Below are positions 25,201 to 33,178 of a stretch of DNA of 64,000 nucleotides, piece by piece (positions within the stretch are counted from its first letter, which is position 1; each line of letters opens with the position of its first letter). This DNA comes from Hymenobacter cheonanensis (lineage in GTDB: Bacteria; Bacteroidota; Bacteroidia; Cytophagales; Hymenobacteraceae): NCBI RefSeq assembly GCF_030581075.1, contig NZ_JAUQSW010000012.1:1-64000 (forward strand). The letters run 5' to 3'. Both the position numbers and the translations under genes were made by a program. The notes below the pieces were generated by a model. It searched no databases, had not been told where the DNA came from, and worked only from the letters and a program-made list of their open reading frames with translations.

Positions 25201-27774
25201 CTAGGCCGGCACCGCCTGCTGGCGCTGCTTCCGGGCCTGCGGGGCCTGGCCGGCCTTGGTAGGCGCCACCGTTACTACCACATATTTTGAGGTGGGCGTA
25301 TTGCTCGTTTTGGCCACGCTGGAGATGGGCACCAGCGGGTTAGCCTCCGGGAAGTAGGCCGACACGTTGCCCTTCGGAATGTCGTAGGGCACCACGATAA
25401 ACTTCTCTACCGTGCGCTGCTCCCCCTCAAAATGGCTCGTGATGTCGATGAGGTCCTTGGCCTTGAGGCCGCGCGCGGCAATGTCCTCCTTGTTCATAAA
25501 CAGCACCCGGCGCTCGCCATGAATGCCCCGGTAGCGGTCGTTGTAGTCGTAGATGGTCGTGTTGAACTGGTCGTGGCTGCGCACCGTCATCAGGATGAGC
25601 TGGTCGGGCTCCACGGTGTACTTCTCAAGCTCGGTAGTGGTGAAGTTGGCCATGCCGTTGTGGGTCGTGAACTTGCGCTCGCGGGGGCCGTTGGGCAGGT
25701 AGAAGCCGCCGGGCTTGCGCAGCTGCTCGTTGAACTTCTCGAAGCCCGGAATAACGTGCGAAATGTGGTCGCGAATCACGTCGTAGTTTTCCGTCATGGC
25801 TACCCAGTCGGCCACGTTGGTGCGGTCGGGGCCTAGCGTGGCAATGGCTACACCGGCCAGGATGGCCACTTCGCTCATCATCTGGTTGCCGGGCAGCGGC
25901 ACAAGCACACCTTTATTCTGGCTCACCACACCCATCGAGTTTTCGCACGAGGTCATCTGGTGGCCGCTCTTCTGCATGTCGATGTCGGCGTGCGTGAAGC
26001 AGGGCAGCAGCAGGCTGGTTTTGCCGGTGGTGAGGTGGCCGCGGTTGAGCTTGGTGCCCACGTACACGGTCAGGTTCTGGCGGCGCATGCCTTCGGCAAT
26101 CAGCTCGGTGTCGGGGCCGGCGGCCAGCAGGTTGCCCCCTAGCCCGAAGTACACTTTCAAATCGCCGTGGTACATGGCCTTGATGGCCTCCACCGTATCG
26201 TAGCCGTGCTCGTAGGGCGGCTTAAAGTTGAACTCCTTGCCCAGCGAATCCTGGAATACTTTGGTCGGCTGCTCCCATACACCCATCGTGCGGTCGCCCT
26301 GCACGTTGGAGTGGCCGCGCACCGGGCAGGTGCCCGCGCCGGGCTTGCCAATAGCGCCTTTCATCAGTTGCAGGTTCACAATCTCCTGAATGGTTTGCAC
26401 GCCCTGGCGCTGCTGCGTTACGCCCATAGCCCAGCAGGTGATGATTTTCTGCTTGGTGGCGATGATGTTAGCCGCCTCCAGCAGCAAGGCCCGGCTGATA
26501 CCGCTGAGCTGCTCAATATCCTCCCAGCTCGTAGCGCGAATATTCTGCTCAAACGACTCGAAGCCGGTGGTAAACTCCTTGACAAAAGCATGGTCGACGA
26601 CCTGGCCGGGGTTGCGGTCCTCGGCCTCAAACAGGTGCTTCATAATGCCGCGCAGCAGGGCCATATCGCCATCTACCCGCACTTGCAGGAAGAGGTCGGT
26701 AATCTGGGTGCCGTCGCCGAGCAGCGCCCCCAGCGCCCGCACCGGGTTCATAAAATCCTGCGGATTTTTGAAGTGGTTCAGGCCGGCCTCAATCAACGGG
26801 TTCACGCTGATGATTTTAGCCCCGTTGCGCTTGGCCTTTTGCAGGGCCGTGAGCATGCGCGGGTGGTTGGTGCCGGGGTTCTGGCCGATGATGAGAATCA
26901 CCTCGGCTTCGTGAATGTCGTTGAGCGTGACCGAGCCCTTGCCCAGCCCTAGCGTGGGGCTGAGGGCCGCGCCGCTGCTTTCGTGGCACATGTTGGAGCA
27001 GTCGGGCAGGTTGTTGGTGCCGAACTGCTTGGCAAACAATTGAAACAGGAACGCCGGCTCGTTGGGCACCTTACCCGAGGTGTAAAACGCCGCCTCGTGG
27101 GGCGACTTCAGGGCGTTCAGCTCGCGGCCGATAATCTCGAACGCCTCCGGCCACTCGATGGGCTCGTAGTGCGTGCCGCCGGGGCGCTTCACCATGGGGT
27201 GCGTGAGGCGGCCCAGGTTGTTCTGGTCGCGGTCGCTCAGGTGCGAGAGGTCGGCCAGGCTATACTTGGCAAATACCTCGGGGCCGCAGGCCTTGTCGTC
27301 GGCATCGGAGGCCGTAGCCTTGGCGCCGTTCTCGCAAAACTCGGCCACCGAGCGGTGGTCGTCGGGGTCGGGCCAGGCGCAGCTCGAGCAGTCGAAGCCG
27401 TCTTTCTGGTTCATCTTGAGCAAGCCGTGGGTGCCCCGCGTAAGGCCCGCCTCGCCCCAGTTGAACTCCATCGACTTGATGACGGCCTGCACGCCGGCCG
27501 CGATTTTCATGCGTTTCTCCAGCTTCAGGCCCGTAAACTCCTCGGTGGGCTGGGCCAGCACGGGGTACTGAAACTTGGCACCCAGGTTGTCGGGGGCCGG
27601 AATGTGACGCTGGTCGCGCTCATTCTGCGGGTCGGGCTTGTAGTGGTCGGGCGCCGGGGCCGTGCCCTGCTCCGAGCGCTCGCCGCTCTTCGGCTTGTTG
27701 TCCTGGGCGCCCTGCTGCTCAGATTTGCCGGCTTTGCCAGGGTCGGCGATGGGTGACTCTTCCATAGGATGCAT
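25201..27774 (-). CDS. FdhF/YdeP-family molybdopterin oxidoreductase (formate-dehydrogenase-like alpha subunit)
   Basis: The 857-residue protein has an N-terminal [4Fe-4S] site (DCSSCAWPDP with a third Cys in EFCENGAKA, near residues 128-155) and then the molybdopterin-binding core. The likely Mo ligand is the cysteine in SNMCHESSGAA near residue 265; there is no selenocysteine codon. IIGQNPGTNHPR and TCPVRGHSNVQGDRTMG are typical of the family. The C-terminal aspartate-decarboxylase-like fold contains MTVRSHDQFNTTIYD. The first ~60 residues are a charged, disordered tail without a Tat motif, so the enzyme is probably cytoplasmic. The substrate may be formate or another small molecule. Start is 27774 or the ATG three codons later. 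Confidence 0.9.
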   Translation of the reverse strand: MHPMEESPIADPGKAGKSEQQGAQDNKPKSGERSEQGTAPAPDHYKPDPQNERDQRHIPAPDNLGAKFQYPVLAQPTEEFTGLKLEKRMKIAAGVQAVIKSMEFNWGEAGLTRGTHGLLKMNQKDGFDCSSCAWPDPDDHRSVAEFCENGAKATASDADDKACGPEVFAKYSLADLSHLSDRDQNNLGRLTHPMVKRPGGTHYEPIEWPEAFEIIGRELNALKSPHEAAFYTSGKVPNEPAFLFQLFAKQFGTNNLPDCSNMCHESSGAALSPTLGLGKGSVTLNDIHEAEVILIIGQNPGTNHPRMLTALQKAKRNGAKIISVNPLIEAGLNHFKNPQDFMNPVRALGALLGDGTQITDLFLQVRVDGDMALLRGIMKHLFEAEDRNPGQVVDHAFVKEFTTGFESFEQNIRATSWEDIEQLSGISRALLLEAANIIATKQKIITCWAMGVTQQRQGVQTIQEIVNLQLMKGAIGKPGAGTCPVRGHSNVQGDRTMGVWEQPTKVFQDSLGKEFNFKPPYEHGYDTVEAIKAMYHGDLKVYFGLGGNLLAAGPDTELIAEGMRRQNLTVYVGTKLNRGHLTTGKTSLLLPCFTHADIDMQKSGHQMTSCENSMGVVSQNKGVLVPLPGNQMMSEVAILAGVAIATLGPDRTNVADWVAMTENYDVIRDHISHVIPGFEKFNEQLRKPGGFYLPNGPRERKFTTHNGMANFTTTELEKYTVEPDQLILMTVRSHDQFNTTIYDYNDRYRGIHGERRVLFMNKEDIAARGLKAKDLIDITSHFEGEQRTVEKFIVVPYDIPKGNVSAYFPEANPLVPISSVAKTSNTPTSKYVVVTVAPTKAGQAPQARKQRQQAVPA

Positions 27775-27852
27775 ACTAAAAAAGGTGGGAATGACTAGCG
27801 CAAAGGAGTGCCGGGGCTAGCCCCTACCCGCGCCCGCGGGCAGTTGGGTGGG

Positions 27853-28188
27853 CTAATGTCGGCAGTCGAGGTCTTTTTCAACCAGAATACGTAATTCCTG
27901 GCCTTCTGCTACCAGAACCTGACCTTTGAAGCCAATGTTTTCGGTATCAGTCCAGTGCCGGGCCACGGCCGCGGGCACCTCTACGGCCAGCGCGCCGGCT
28001 TCGTAGCGCACCTGCACGCTGGTGGCGGGGCTGGCGGCCGGCAGGCGCTCCAGAGCGTACACCAGCGTTTGCCCCGGCGCGGAGCCGAAGGCGATGGTGT
28101 AGGCCACCCGGCCGGTGGCGGCAAACTGCTGCACTTCCGCCTCCGACAGCCGCAGGCGCAGGGAATTTTCTTCCAGTCTCAATTTCAT
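27853..28188 (-). CDS. Small conserved protein of the fdhD neighbourhood (DUF7009-like)
   Basis: The 111-residue product has no catalytic motif I recognise. Its layout (basic MKLRLEENSLRLRLSEAEV start, a strand-rich middle, and an LRILVEKDLDCRH end) matches small proteins I associate with molybdoenzyme and fdhD loci in Bacteroidota; the DUF assignment is from memory. It sits between fdhD and the molybdoenzyme gene on the same strand. Its ATG is only 2 nt from an inverted-repeat arm, so the usual ribosome-binding region is repeat-derived. Confidence 0.6.
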   Translation of the reverse strand: MKLRLEENSLRLRLSEAEVQQFAATGRVAYTIAFGSAPGQTLVYALERLPAASPATSVQVRYEAGALAVEVPAAVARHWTDTENIGFKGQVLVAEGQELRILVEKDLDCRH

Positions 28189-28190
28189 AA

Positions 28191-28461
28191 ATCACGGATT
28201 ACACGGATTTAAACGGATTGCGCGGATTTTGTGAGCGCCGGCTACGCTGTATTTGCTTGGCTACTACCTGATTGTTGGCCGTTGGCGTTCCGTAATTATT
28301 AATTATTTAGGCTGCATCTCTACGTGGGCGCGCTGCCCAGTTTTGCCAGCATGGTTAGCGTTCCGTAGTTATTTAGGCTGCATAGGGTGGCTTTGCTAGC
28401 CGGTTGATAGCCAGCGTACACAAAATCTGTGCAATCCGCTTAAATCCGTGTAATCCGTGAT
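28191..28461. repeat. Inverted-repeat-bounded element between fdhD and its neighbour
   Basis: Arms 28191-28233 and 28419-28461 are 43-nt inverted repeats with three differences; each begins ATCACGGATTACACGG at its outer end. The 185 nt between them hold a direct repeat (GCGTTCCGTA ... ATTTAGGCTGCAT at 28285-28316 and 28358-28383) and no gene. One arm provides the last codons and stop of fdhD and the other abuts the next start codon. The form suggests a small non-autonomous element or a repeat-array remnant. Confidence 0.85.
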
Positions 28462-29312
28462 TCGTGGGTGTAGATATTGAAGCGCTCCTGGCGCACAAAG
28501 CCCAGCAGCGTAAGGCCAAACTCTTCGGCGGCCTCCACGGCCAGGCTGCTCGGCGCGCCCACGGCGGCCAGAATGGCCACGCCGGCCAGCGCAGCTTTCT
28601 GCACCAGCTCGAAGCTGGCCCGGCCGCTCAATAATACAATGTGCTGGCCTAGCGGCAGCTGGCCGGCCAGCAGCGCGGCGCCCACTACTTTGTCGAAGGC
28701 ATTGTGGCGGCCCACGTCTTCGCGCAGCAGCAGCAGCTCGCATTCGGCGGAGAAGAGCGCCGTGGCGTGCAGGCCGCCCGTTTGCTCAAATACTGCCTGG
28801 GCCGCCCGCTGCCGCTGGGGCAACTGGTGAATGAGGCTGGCCGGCACCCGCGGGCTGTCGGCGGGCGGGGGCGCGGGGCAGCTGGTCGCCTTCACCGCGT
28901 CGATGCTGGTTTTGCCGCACACCCCGCAGCTGGAGGTGGTGTAGAAATGGCGCTCCAGCCGGCCCAGCTCCAGCACCACGTGGGGGGCTAGCGCGGCGCG
29001 CAGCACGTTGCCGCGCTCCTTGGGCCGGCGCGGGTCGGCGTGGTGGGCCAGCCCCTCGATATCGGCCGGGCCGCTGATGATGCCCTCGCTCAGCAGGAAG
29101 CCCGCCACCAGCTCGGCGTCGTGGCCGGGCGTGCGCATGGTCACGGCCAGGGTCTGGGTTTGGCGCTGGCCGCTAGGGCCGTATTCGAGGCTGATTTCGA
29201 GCGGCGCCTCGATGGCCAGCAAATCGGTGTCGCGGGCCAGCACCGAGCCCACCACGCGCTGCACGGTGGTGCGCTCGGCGCTGGCCTGGGAGTAGGTCGG
29301 GAGGGGCAGCAT
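28440..29312 (-). CDS. fdhD: FdhD, sulfurtransferase for formate dehydrogenase maturation
   Basis: FdhD passes sulfur from a cysteine desulfurase to the molybdenum cofactor of formate dehydrogenases. The 290-residue product has the active-site pair in TTSSCGVCGKTSIDAV near residue 135, and the RLEDVGRHNAFDK-like block LREDVGRHNAFDKVVG near residue 208. The family normally ends near FNIYT; here about seven further residues (ESRITRI) and the TAA are encoded by an inverted-repeat arm. ATG at 29312 fits the family. Its likely client is the molybdoenzyme at 25201. Confidence 0.94.
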   Translation of the reverse strand: MLPLPTYSQASAERTTVQRVVGSVLARDTDLLAIEAPLEISLEYGPSGQRQTQTLAVTMRTPGHDAELVAGFLLSEGIISGPADIEGLAHHADPRRPKERGNVLRAALAPHVVLELGRLERHFYTTSSCGVCGKTSIDAVKATSCPAPPPADSPRVPASLIHQLPQRQRAAQAVFEQTGGLHATALFSAECELLLLREDVGRHNAFDKVVGAALLAGQLPLGQHIVLLSGRASFELVQKAALAGVAILAAVGAPSSLAVEAAEEFGLTLLGFVRQERFNIYTHESRITRI

Positions 29313-29338
29313 AAAGGGAGGCTAGCCGCCAACTAAGC

Positions 29339-29374
29339 GGGCCGGCCTGGTTACCTAAATAACCAAGCCGGCCC
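29339..29374 (-). terminator. GC-rich hairpin after lpxB
   Basis: GGGCCGGCCTGGTTA (29339-29353) pairs with TAACCAAGCCGGCCC (29360-29374) with one mismatch and a 6-nt loop. It lies between the lpxB stop and the fdhD start. There is no T-tract, so it may be a weak terminator or a processing/stability hairpin. Confidence 0.5.
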
Positions 29375-29416
29375 AAATGTTCACGCGCTCAGCGCACTGG
29401 CCTACTTGCTTTCCGA

Positions 29417-30547
29417 TTAAGCAGTAACTTGCTTTTCGCCTAAACCTAAATAGTTAATCATCAGCGCGGCGGCCTGACGGGCGGCGTTGTGCTGGCCCAG
29501 CTTTTGGCGCAGCTCTTCGTAGCCGGCTTTTTGCTTGGCAATGTAGGCCTCGTCGGTGAGCAGGCGCTTGAGTTCGTCGAGCAGGTTGCGGGCCGTGAAG
29601 TCGCCCTGAATAAACTCCTCCACCACCGTGCGGCCCACGATGAGGTTGACGAGCGAGATGTAGGGCACCTTAATCACGGCCTTGCCAATCATGTAGGTGA
29701 GGCCGCTGGTGCGGTAGCACACCACCTGCGGCACGCCAAAAAGTGCCGTTTCGAGGGTGGCCGTGCCGCTGGTCACGAGGGCCGCGCTGGCCCGGCTCAG
29801 CAGGTCGTAGGCCTGGTCGAAGACGAGCTTGATGCCGTTGCGCTCGAAGTGCGCGTAGTAGGCGCGGTCGAGGTTGCTCACGCCGGCCACCACAAACTGG
29901 TACTCCTGAAACGCGGGCAGCACGGCCAGCATCTCGTGCAGCATCTCCTCGATTTCCTGCTTGCGCGAGCCCGGCAGCACGGCAATAATCCTGCGCTCGG
30001 GGTCGAGCCCGTGCTGGGTCATAAAATCAGGGTCGGGCCGGAAGGCGGCTACCTCATCGGCCGTGGGGTTGCCAATGTAATCGACCTTATACTCGAAGCG
30101 CTGGTAGAACTCCGACTCGAAGGGCAGGATGACGAACATCTTATCTACCAAGGCCTTAATCTTCTCGACCCGGCTCTGGTTCCAGGCCCAGATTTTGGGC
30201 GAGATGTAGTAAAACACCCGGATGCCCTGCGTTTTGGCCCAGGCCGCCATACGCAGGTTAAACCCGCCGTAGTCGACAAGTATCAGCACATCGGGCCGGT
30301 AGGCGAGTATATCACGCTGGCATTCTTTGAGAAAGCCCCGAAATTTGAGCAGGCTGGTGGCCGTTTCCCAGAAGCCCATCACGGCCAGCTCGCGGTAGTG
30401 GCGCACGAGGTGGCCGCCCTCGGCCTCCATCTGGTCGCCGCCCCAGAAGCGAAAATCGGCGGCCGGGTCCTGGCTGTTCAGCTCGCGCACGAGGTGGGCG
30501 GCGTGGGTGTCGCCGGAGCGCTCGCCGGCTATCAGGTAGTATTTCAT
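29417..30547 (-). CDS. lpxB: Lipid-A-disaccharide synthase
   Basis: LpxB joins UDP-2,3-diacylglucosamine and lipid X in lipid A synthesis at the inner membrane. The 376-residue product begins MKYYLIAGERSGDTHAAHLV, matching the family glycine-rich start, and contains FYYISPKIWAWNQSRV near residue 115 and VLPGSRKQEIEEM near residue 190, both diagnostic. The ATG at 30547 lies 3 nt from an AT-rich inverted repeat that occupies the whole gap to queD. The two genes may be co-transcribed through that repeat. Confidence 0.96.
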   Translation of the reverse strand: MKYYLIAGERSGDTHAAHLVRELNSQDPAADFRFWGGDQMEAEGGHLVRHYRELAVMGFWETATSLLKFRGFLKECQRDILAYRPDVLILVDYGGFNLRMAAWAKTQGIRVFYYISPKIWAWNQSRVEKIKALVDKMFVILPFESEFYQRFEYKVDYIGNPTADEVAAFRPDPDFMTQHGLDPERRIIAVLPGSRKQEIEEMLHEMLAVLPAFQEYQFVVAGVSNLDRAYYAHFERNGIKLVFDQAYDLLSRASAALVTSGTATLETALFGVPQVVCYRTSGLTYMIGKAVIKVPYISLVNLIVGRTVVEEFIQGDFTARNLLDELKRLLTDEAYIAKQKAGYEELRQKLGQHNAARQAAALMINYLGLGEKQVTA

Positions 30548-30550
30548 TTT

Positions 30551-30650
30551 TTAATTATGAATTGGGAATTATGAATTATGAATTGATTCTCAAGCCGCTA
30601 CCGAAGCAGCTGGCTCAATTCATAATTCATAATTTATAATTCATAATTAA
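30551..30650. repeat. AT-rich inverted repeat between queD and lpxB
   Basis: Arms 30551-30585 and 30616-30650 (35 nt, three differences) consist of repeats of AATTATG and AATTCAT. The loop is about 30 nt and GC-richer. The outer end of one arm overlaps the queD stop codon and the other ends 3 nt before the lpxB ATG, so the element fills the intergenic gap exactly. Confidence 0.9.
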
Positions 30651-31060
30651 CCGAAGTATTCCACCGCGTTGCGGGGCGTTTCGTAAATCTTGATGCAGTG
30701 CAGCTGGGCCGGGGTAATGGCCGGCAGCTCGCGCTGCAAAATCTGCCAGAAAGCCACGGCCAGGTTTTCGGTGCTGGCGAGCTGGCCCTTCAGGAAGGGC
30801 ACGTCGAGGTTAAGGTTTTTGTGGTCTACCTGCTCGGTGATGTGTGTGCGGATGAGGTCGCTGAGGGCCTTGAGGTCGACCACGAAGCCGGTGTCGGGGT
30901 CGGGCTGGCCCTTCACGGTCACTATCATCTCGTAGTTGTGGCCGTGCCAGTTTTCGTTGGCGCAGGGGCCAAAAACCTCCGCGTTGCGCTCCGGGCTCCA
31001 GGCGGGGTTGTAGAGCTTGTGGGCGGCGTTAAAGTGCTCGCGGCGGCTGACGTATAGCAT
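30647..31060 (-). CDS. queD: 6-carboxy-5,6,7,8-tetrahydropterin synthase / 6-pyruvoyltetrahydropterin synthase family
   Basis: The 137-residue product has the zinc histidines (HFNAAH near residue 9 and HGHNYEM near residue 39) and the catalytic cysteine in FGPCANENWHGHNY. The C-terminus contains IKIYETPRNA, with the conserved glutamate. In bacteria this fold usually makes the queuosine precursor CPH4, though a pterin role is possible. No other queuosine gene is in the window. ATG at 31060 gives the expected start (MLYVSRREHFNAAH). The stop overlaps the AT-rich repeat. Confidence 0.9.
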   Translation of the reverse strand: MLYVSRREHFNAAHKLYNPAWSPERNAEVFGPCANENWHGHNYEMIVTVKGQPDPDTGFVVDLKALSDLIRTHITEQVDHKNLNLDVPFLKGQLASTENLAVAFWQILQRELPAITPAQLHCIKIYETPRNAVEYFG

Positions 31061-31161
31061 AGTTTTTTTCGTTGGTCGGTATTCGCTTTTTGGAGTTCAC
31101 CAATTGGCTTGCCGTTTGAGGAACAACAAAAAACCAACCACGAAAGGCAAAAAGCGAAGAG

Positions 31162-32166
31162 CTAGAAACTCTTTTTCCGCAGCAAAGATACAAAAAATGG
31201 CACCCCCAGCAGGGCCGTCACTAGCCCCACCGGCAGGCCAGCAGGTGGGTACAACACCCGCGCCAGCAAATCGCAGGCTAGCAGGAAGCCGCCGCCCAGC
31301 ACCGCGCAAAATGCTAAATTGAGGCGCCCCGCCGTGCCCAGCAGCCCCCGCGTGAGGTGCGGCACCACCAGCCCCACAAAGCCCACCGGCCCGCATAAGG
31401 CCACCACCCCACCCGTGAGCGCCGCCACCAGCCCCAGCAGCAGCCAGCGCAGCCGCGCCACCGGCAGGCCCAGCGCCTGCGCCCGCTCCTCGCCTAGCAG
31501 CAGCAGGTTCAGGTCTTTCTGCAAAAAAATCAGCAGGCCCAGGCTGCCCGCCAGCACGGCGGCCGGGTAGCCCAGCACTGCCCAGCTAGCCCGCTCAAAC
31601 GACCCGAAGGCCCAGAAAACCACCGCCTGCAAGTTGCCCTGGTCGGCCTTCAGAAACGTGATGAGCGAGCCCACGGCCGCCGCCAGCGCGCCCACTGCCA
31701 CGCCGCCCAGCAGCAGCGGCGCCGGCAGCACCCGCCCCCGCCGCGAGCCAATGGCCACCACCAGCACCGTGGCCAGCAACCCACCCGCCAGGGCGGCCAG
31801 CGGCGGCAGATACAGCCCGCCCAGCGTGAGCGCCGGGAAAAACAAATACGCCACGATGGCCCCCAGCGACGCCCCCGAGGCTGTGCCCAGCAAGTAGGGG
31901 TCGGCCAGCGGGTTCGTTACCAGCGTTTGCAGCAAATAACCGCTCAGCGCCAGGCTAGCCCCCGCCAACCAGGCCAGCAGCAGCCGCGGCAGCCGCAGCT
32001 GCACCAGCACCAGCTGGGCCGGGTCGGCGGGGTCGTAGTGCCGCAGCGTCTTGAAAATAAAGGCGTAATTGGTGGCGTAGGAGCCCACGCGCAGCCCCAG
32101 CCCGAGTAGTAGCAGCGTGAGCAGGCTGCCCGCCAAAAGCCAACGGCCGGGGTGCGCGTGGCCCAT
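31162..32166 (-). CDS. FecCD/BtuC-family ABC transporter permease
   Basis: The 334-residue protein has about ten membrane helices. Family blocks include RLPRLLLAWLAGASLALSGY near residue 55, NPLADPYLLGTASGASLGA near residue 90 and CGPVGFVGLVVPHLTRGLLG near residue 258, the coupling region for the ATPase. It imports cobalamin, haem or ferric siderophores together with the binding protein encoded just upstream, whose stop is 3 nt from this ATG. No ATP-binding subunit is found nearby. Confidence 0.93.
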   Translation of the reverse strand: MGHAHPGRWLLAGSLLTLLLLGLGLRVGSYATNYAFIFKTLRHYDPADPAQLVLVQLRLPRLLLAWLAGASLALSGYLLQTLVTNPLADPYLLGTASGASLGAIVAYLFFPALTLGGLYLPPLAALAGGLLATVLVVAIGSRRGRVLPAPLLLGGVAVGALAAAVGSLITFLKADQGNLQAVVFWAFGSFERASWAVLGYPAAVLAGSLGLLIFLQKDLNLLLLGEERAQALGLPVARLRWLLLGLVAALTGGVVALCGPVGFVGLVVPHLTRGLLGTAGRLNLAFCAVLGGGFLLACDLLARVLYPPAGLPVGLVTALLGVPFFVSLLRKKSF

Positions 32167-32169
32167 CGC

Positions 32170-33054
32170 TTACTTCCGCAAAAGGGCTTGCAGCTCACGC
32201 ACGGCCTCCACAATGCGCGGGCTGGGGCGTTGCAGCAGGTTGGGCGTGGTGGTATACACCCGGCGGCGCTGGTAGGCGCGGGTGCGACGCAGCTCGGGGT
32301 TATTCTTGAAGAATGTGCTATCCAGCTTTCCGAAGCGGCCGCCGAGCACCACCTCGGGGTTCAGCTTCAAAATATACTCCCGCGTAAGGGCTGGGAAGGG
32401 CTGCGGAAACGTGTCGCGCACCGCATTCTGGCCGCCGGCTAGCCTGATTTCATCCGTAAATAGCGTGTTCTGGCCGTACACATAAATAGGGTCGGCCGAG
32501 GCCAGCGCCAGCACCGTGGGCCGGGTGGCGGCTGGGGCCGACCCTAGCTGGGCTAGCTGCGCTTGCAGCGAATCGGTGAGGCGCTTGGCTTGCGCCGGGC
32601 GGCCGAGCAGCCGGCCTACATCGTTGATACCGCGCAGCACGTCGGCCACGCGCCGGTATTTCTGGTAATATACCGGGATGCCAAGCTCGCCCAGGCGCGC
32701 GGCGGCATCGGGCGGCGTCATGCCTTCCACCGTAAAAACCACGTCGGGGTGCAGCGCCACCAGGCGCTCCAAATCAAGCGGATACGAGGTCACCAGCGGC
32801 TTGCGCAGCGCGGCGGCCGGGTAGTCGTCGGCCTGAGTGCGGGCAATTATGGTAGCCGTGTCGGCCACCGCGTACAGCATTTCGGTGAGGCTGGGGGCTA
32901 GCGCCAGCACCCGGCGCGGGTGGGCGGGCAGCGTAAGGGCCCGGCCCAAATCGTCGTGCACCTGCACGGTGGCGGCCGGGCTAGCCGGCTTATTTTCAGG
33001 TTGGCAGGCTAGCAACCCAAGTAGCCCTAGCGGCAGAAAGAGCGAAACGCGCAT
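32170..33054 (-). CDS. Iron/cobalamin-type ABC substrate-binding lipoprotein (BtuF-like)
   Basis: The 294-residue product starts with a lipoprotein signal (MRVSLFLPLGLLGLLACQ, lipobox LLAC). Two lobes of the class III binding-protein fold follow; RRVLALAPSLTEMLYAV near residue 48 and LYNINDV-like LRGINDVGRLLGRPAQAKRL near residue 150 are typical. It likely delivers cobalamin or a ferric complex to the downstream permease. ATG at 33054 was preferred over one 8 codons upstream because it gives the proper signal. A TACCTTTG box lies 5 nt upstream of the start, without a -33 partner. Confidence 0.9.
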   Translation of the reverse strand: MRVSLFLPLGLLGLLACQPENKPASPAATVQVHDDLGRALTLPAHPRRVLALAPSLTEMLYAVADTATIIARTQADDYPAAALRKPLVTSYPLDLERLVALHPDVVFTVEGMTPPDAAARLGELGIPVYYQKYRRVADVLRGINDVGRLLGRPAQAKRLTDSLQAQLAQLGSAPAATRPTVLALASADPIYVYGQNTLFTDEIRLAGGQNAVRDTFPQPFPALTREYILKLNPEVVLGGRFGKLDSTFFKNNPELRRTRAYQRRRVYTTTPNLLQRPSPRIVEAVRELQALLRK

Positions 33055-33102
33055 GGCCGCAAAGGTAGCCCGAACCAACGCGGCAGGGTACCTTTGGCGA
33101 GC

Positions 33103-33173
33103 GTAGGATAAGCTTTAGCTTGCCGTTCGCAGAAAGCGTACTACCCCAATCGGCAAGCCAAAGCTTACCCTAC
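33103..33173. repeat. Inverted repeat directly upstream of hldD
   Basis: Arms 33103-33125 and 33151-33173 (23 nt, two differences) carry GGATAAGCTTTAGCTTGCCG and its near-complement, with a 25-nt loop. The right arm ends 5 nt before the hldD ATG, so it should fold in the 5' leader of hldD mRNA if transcription begins upstream. Confidence 0.85.
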
Positions 33174-33178
33174 CTTAT

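Noticed and set aside
25201..27774. Selenocysteine formate dehydrogenase
   Set aside because: The expected Mo-ligand position reads as a TGC-type cysteine (SNMCHESSG) and the frame has no internal TGA.
32981..33178. Cobalamin riboswitch upstream of the BtuF-like gene
   Set aside because: The upstream gap is ~120 nt and shared with hldD, too short for a full cobalamin riboswitch, and no B12-box was recognised.
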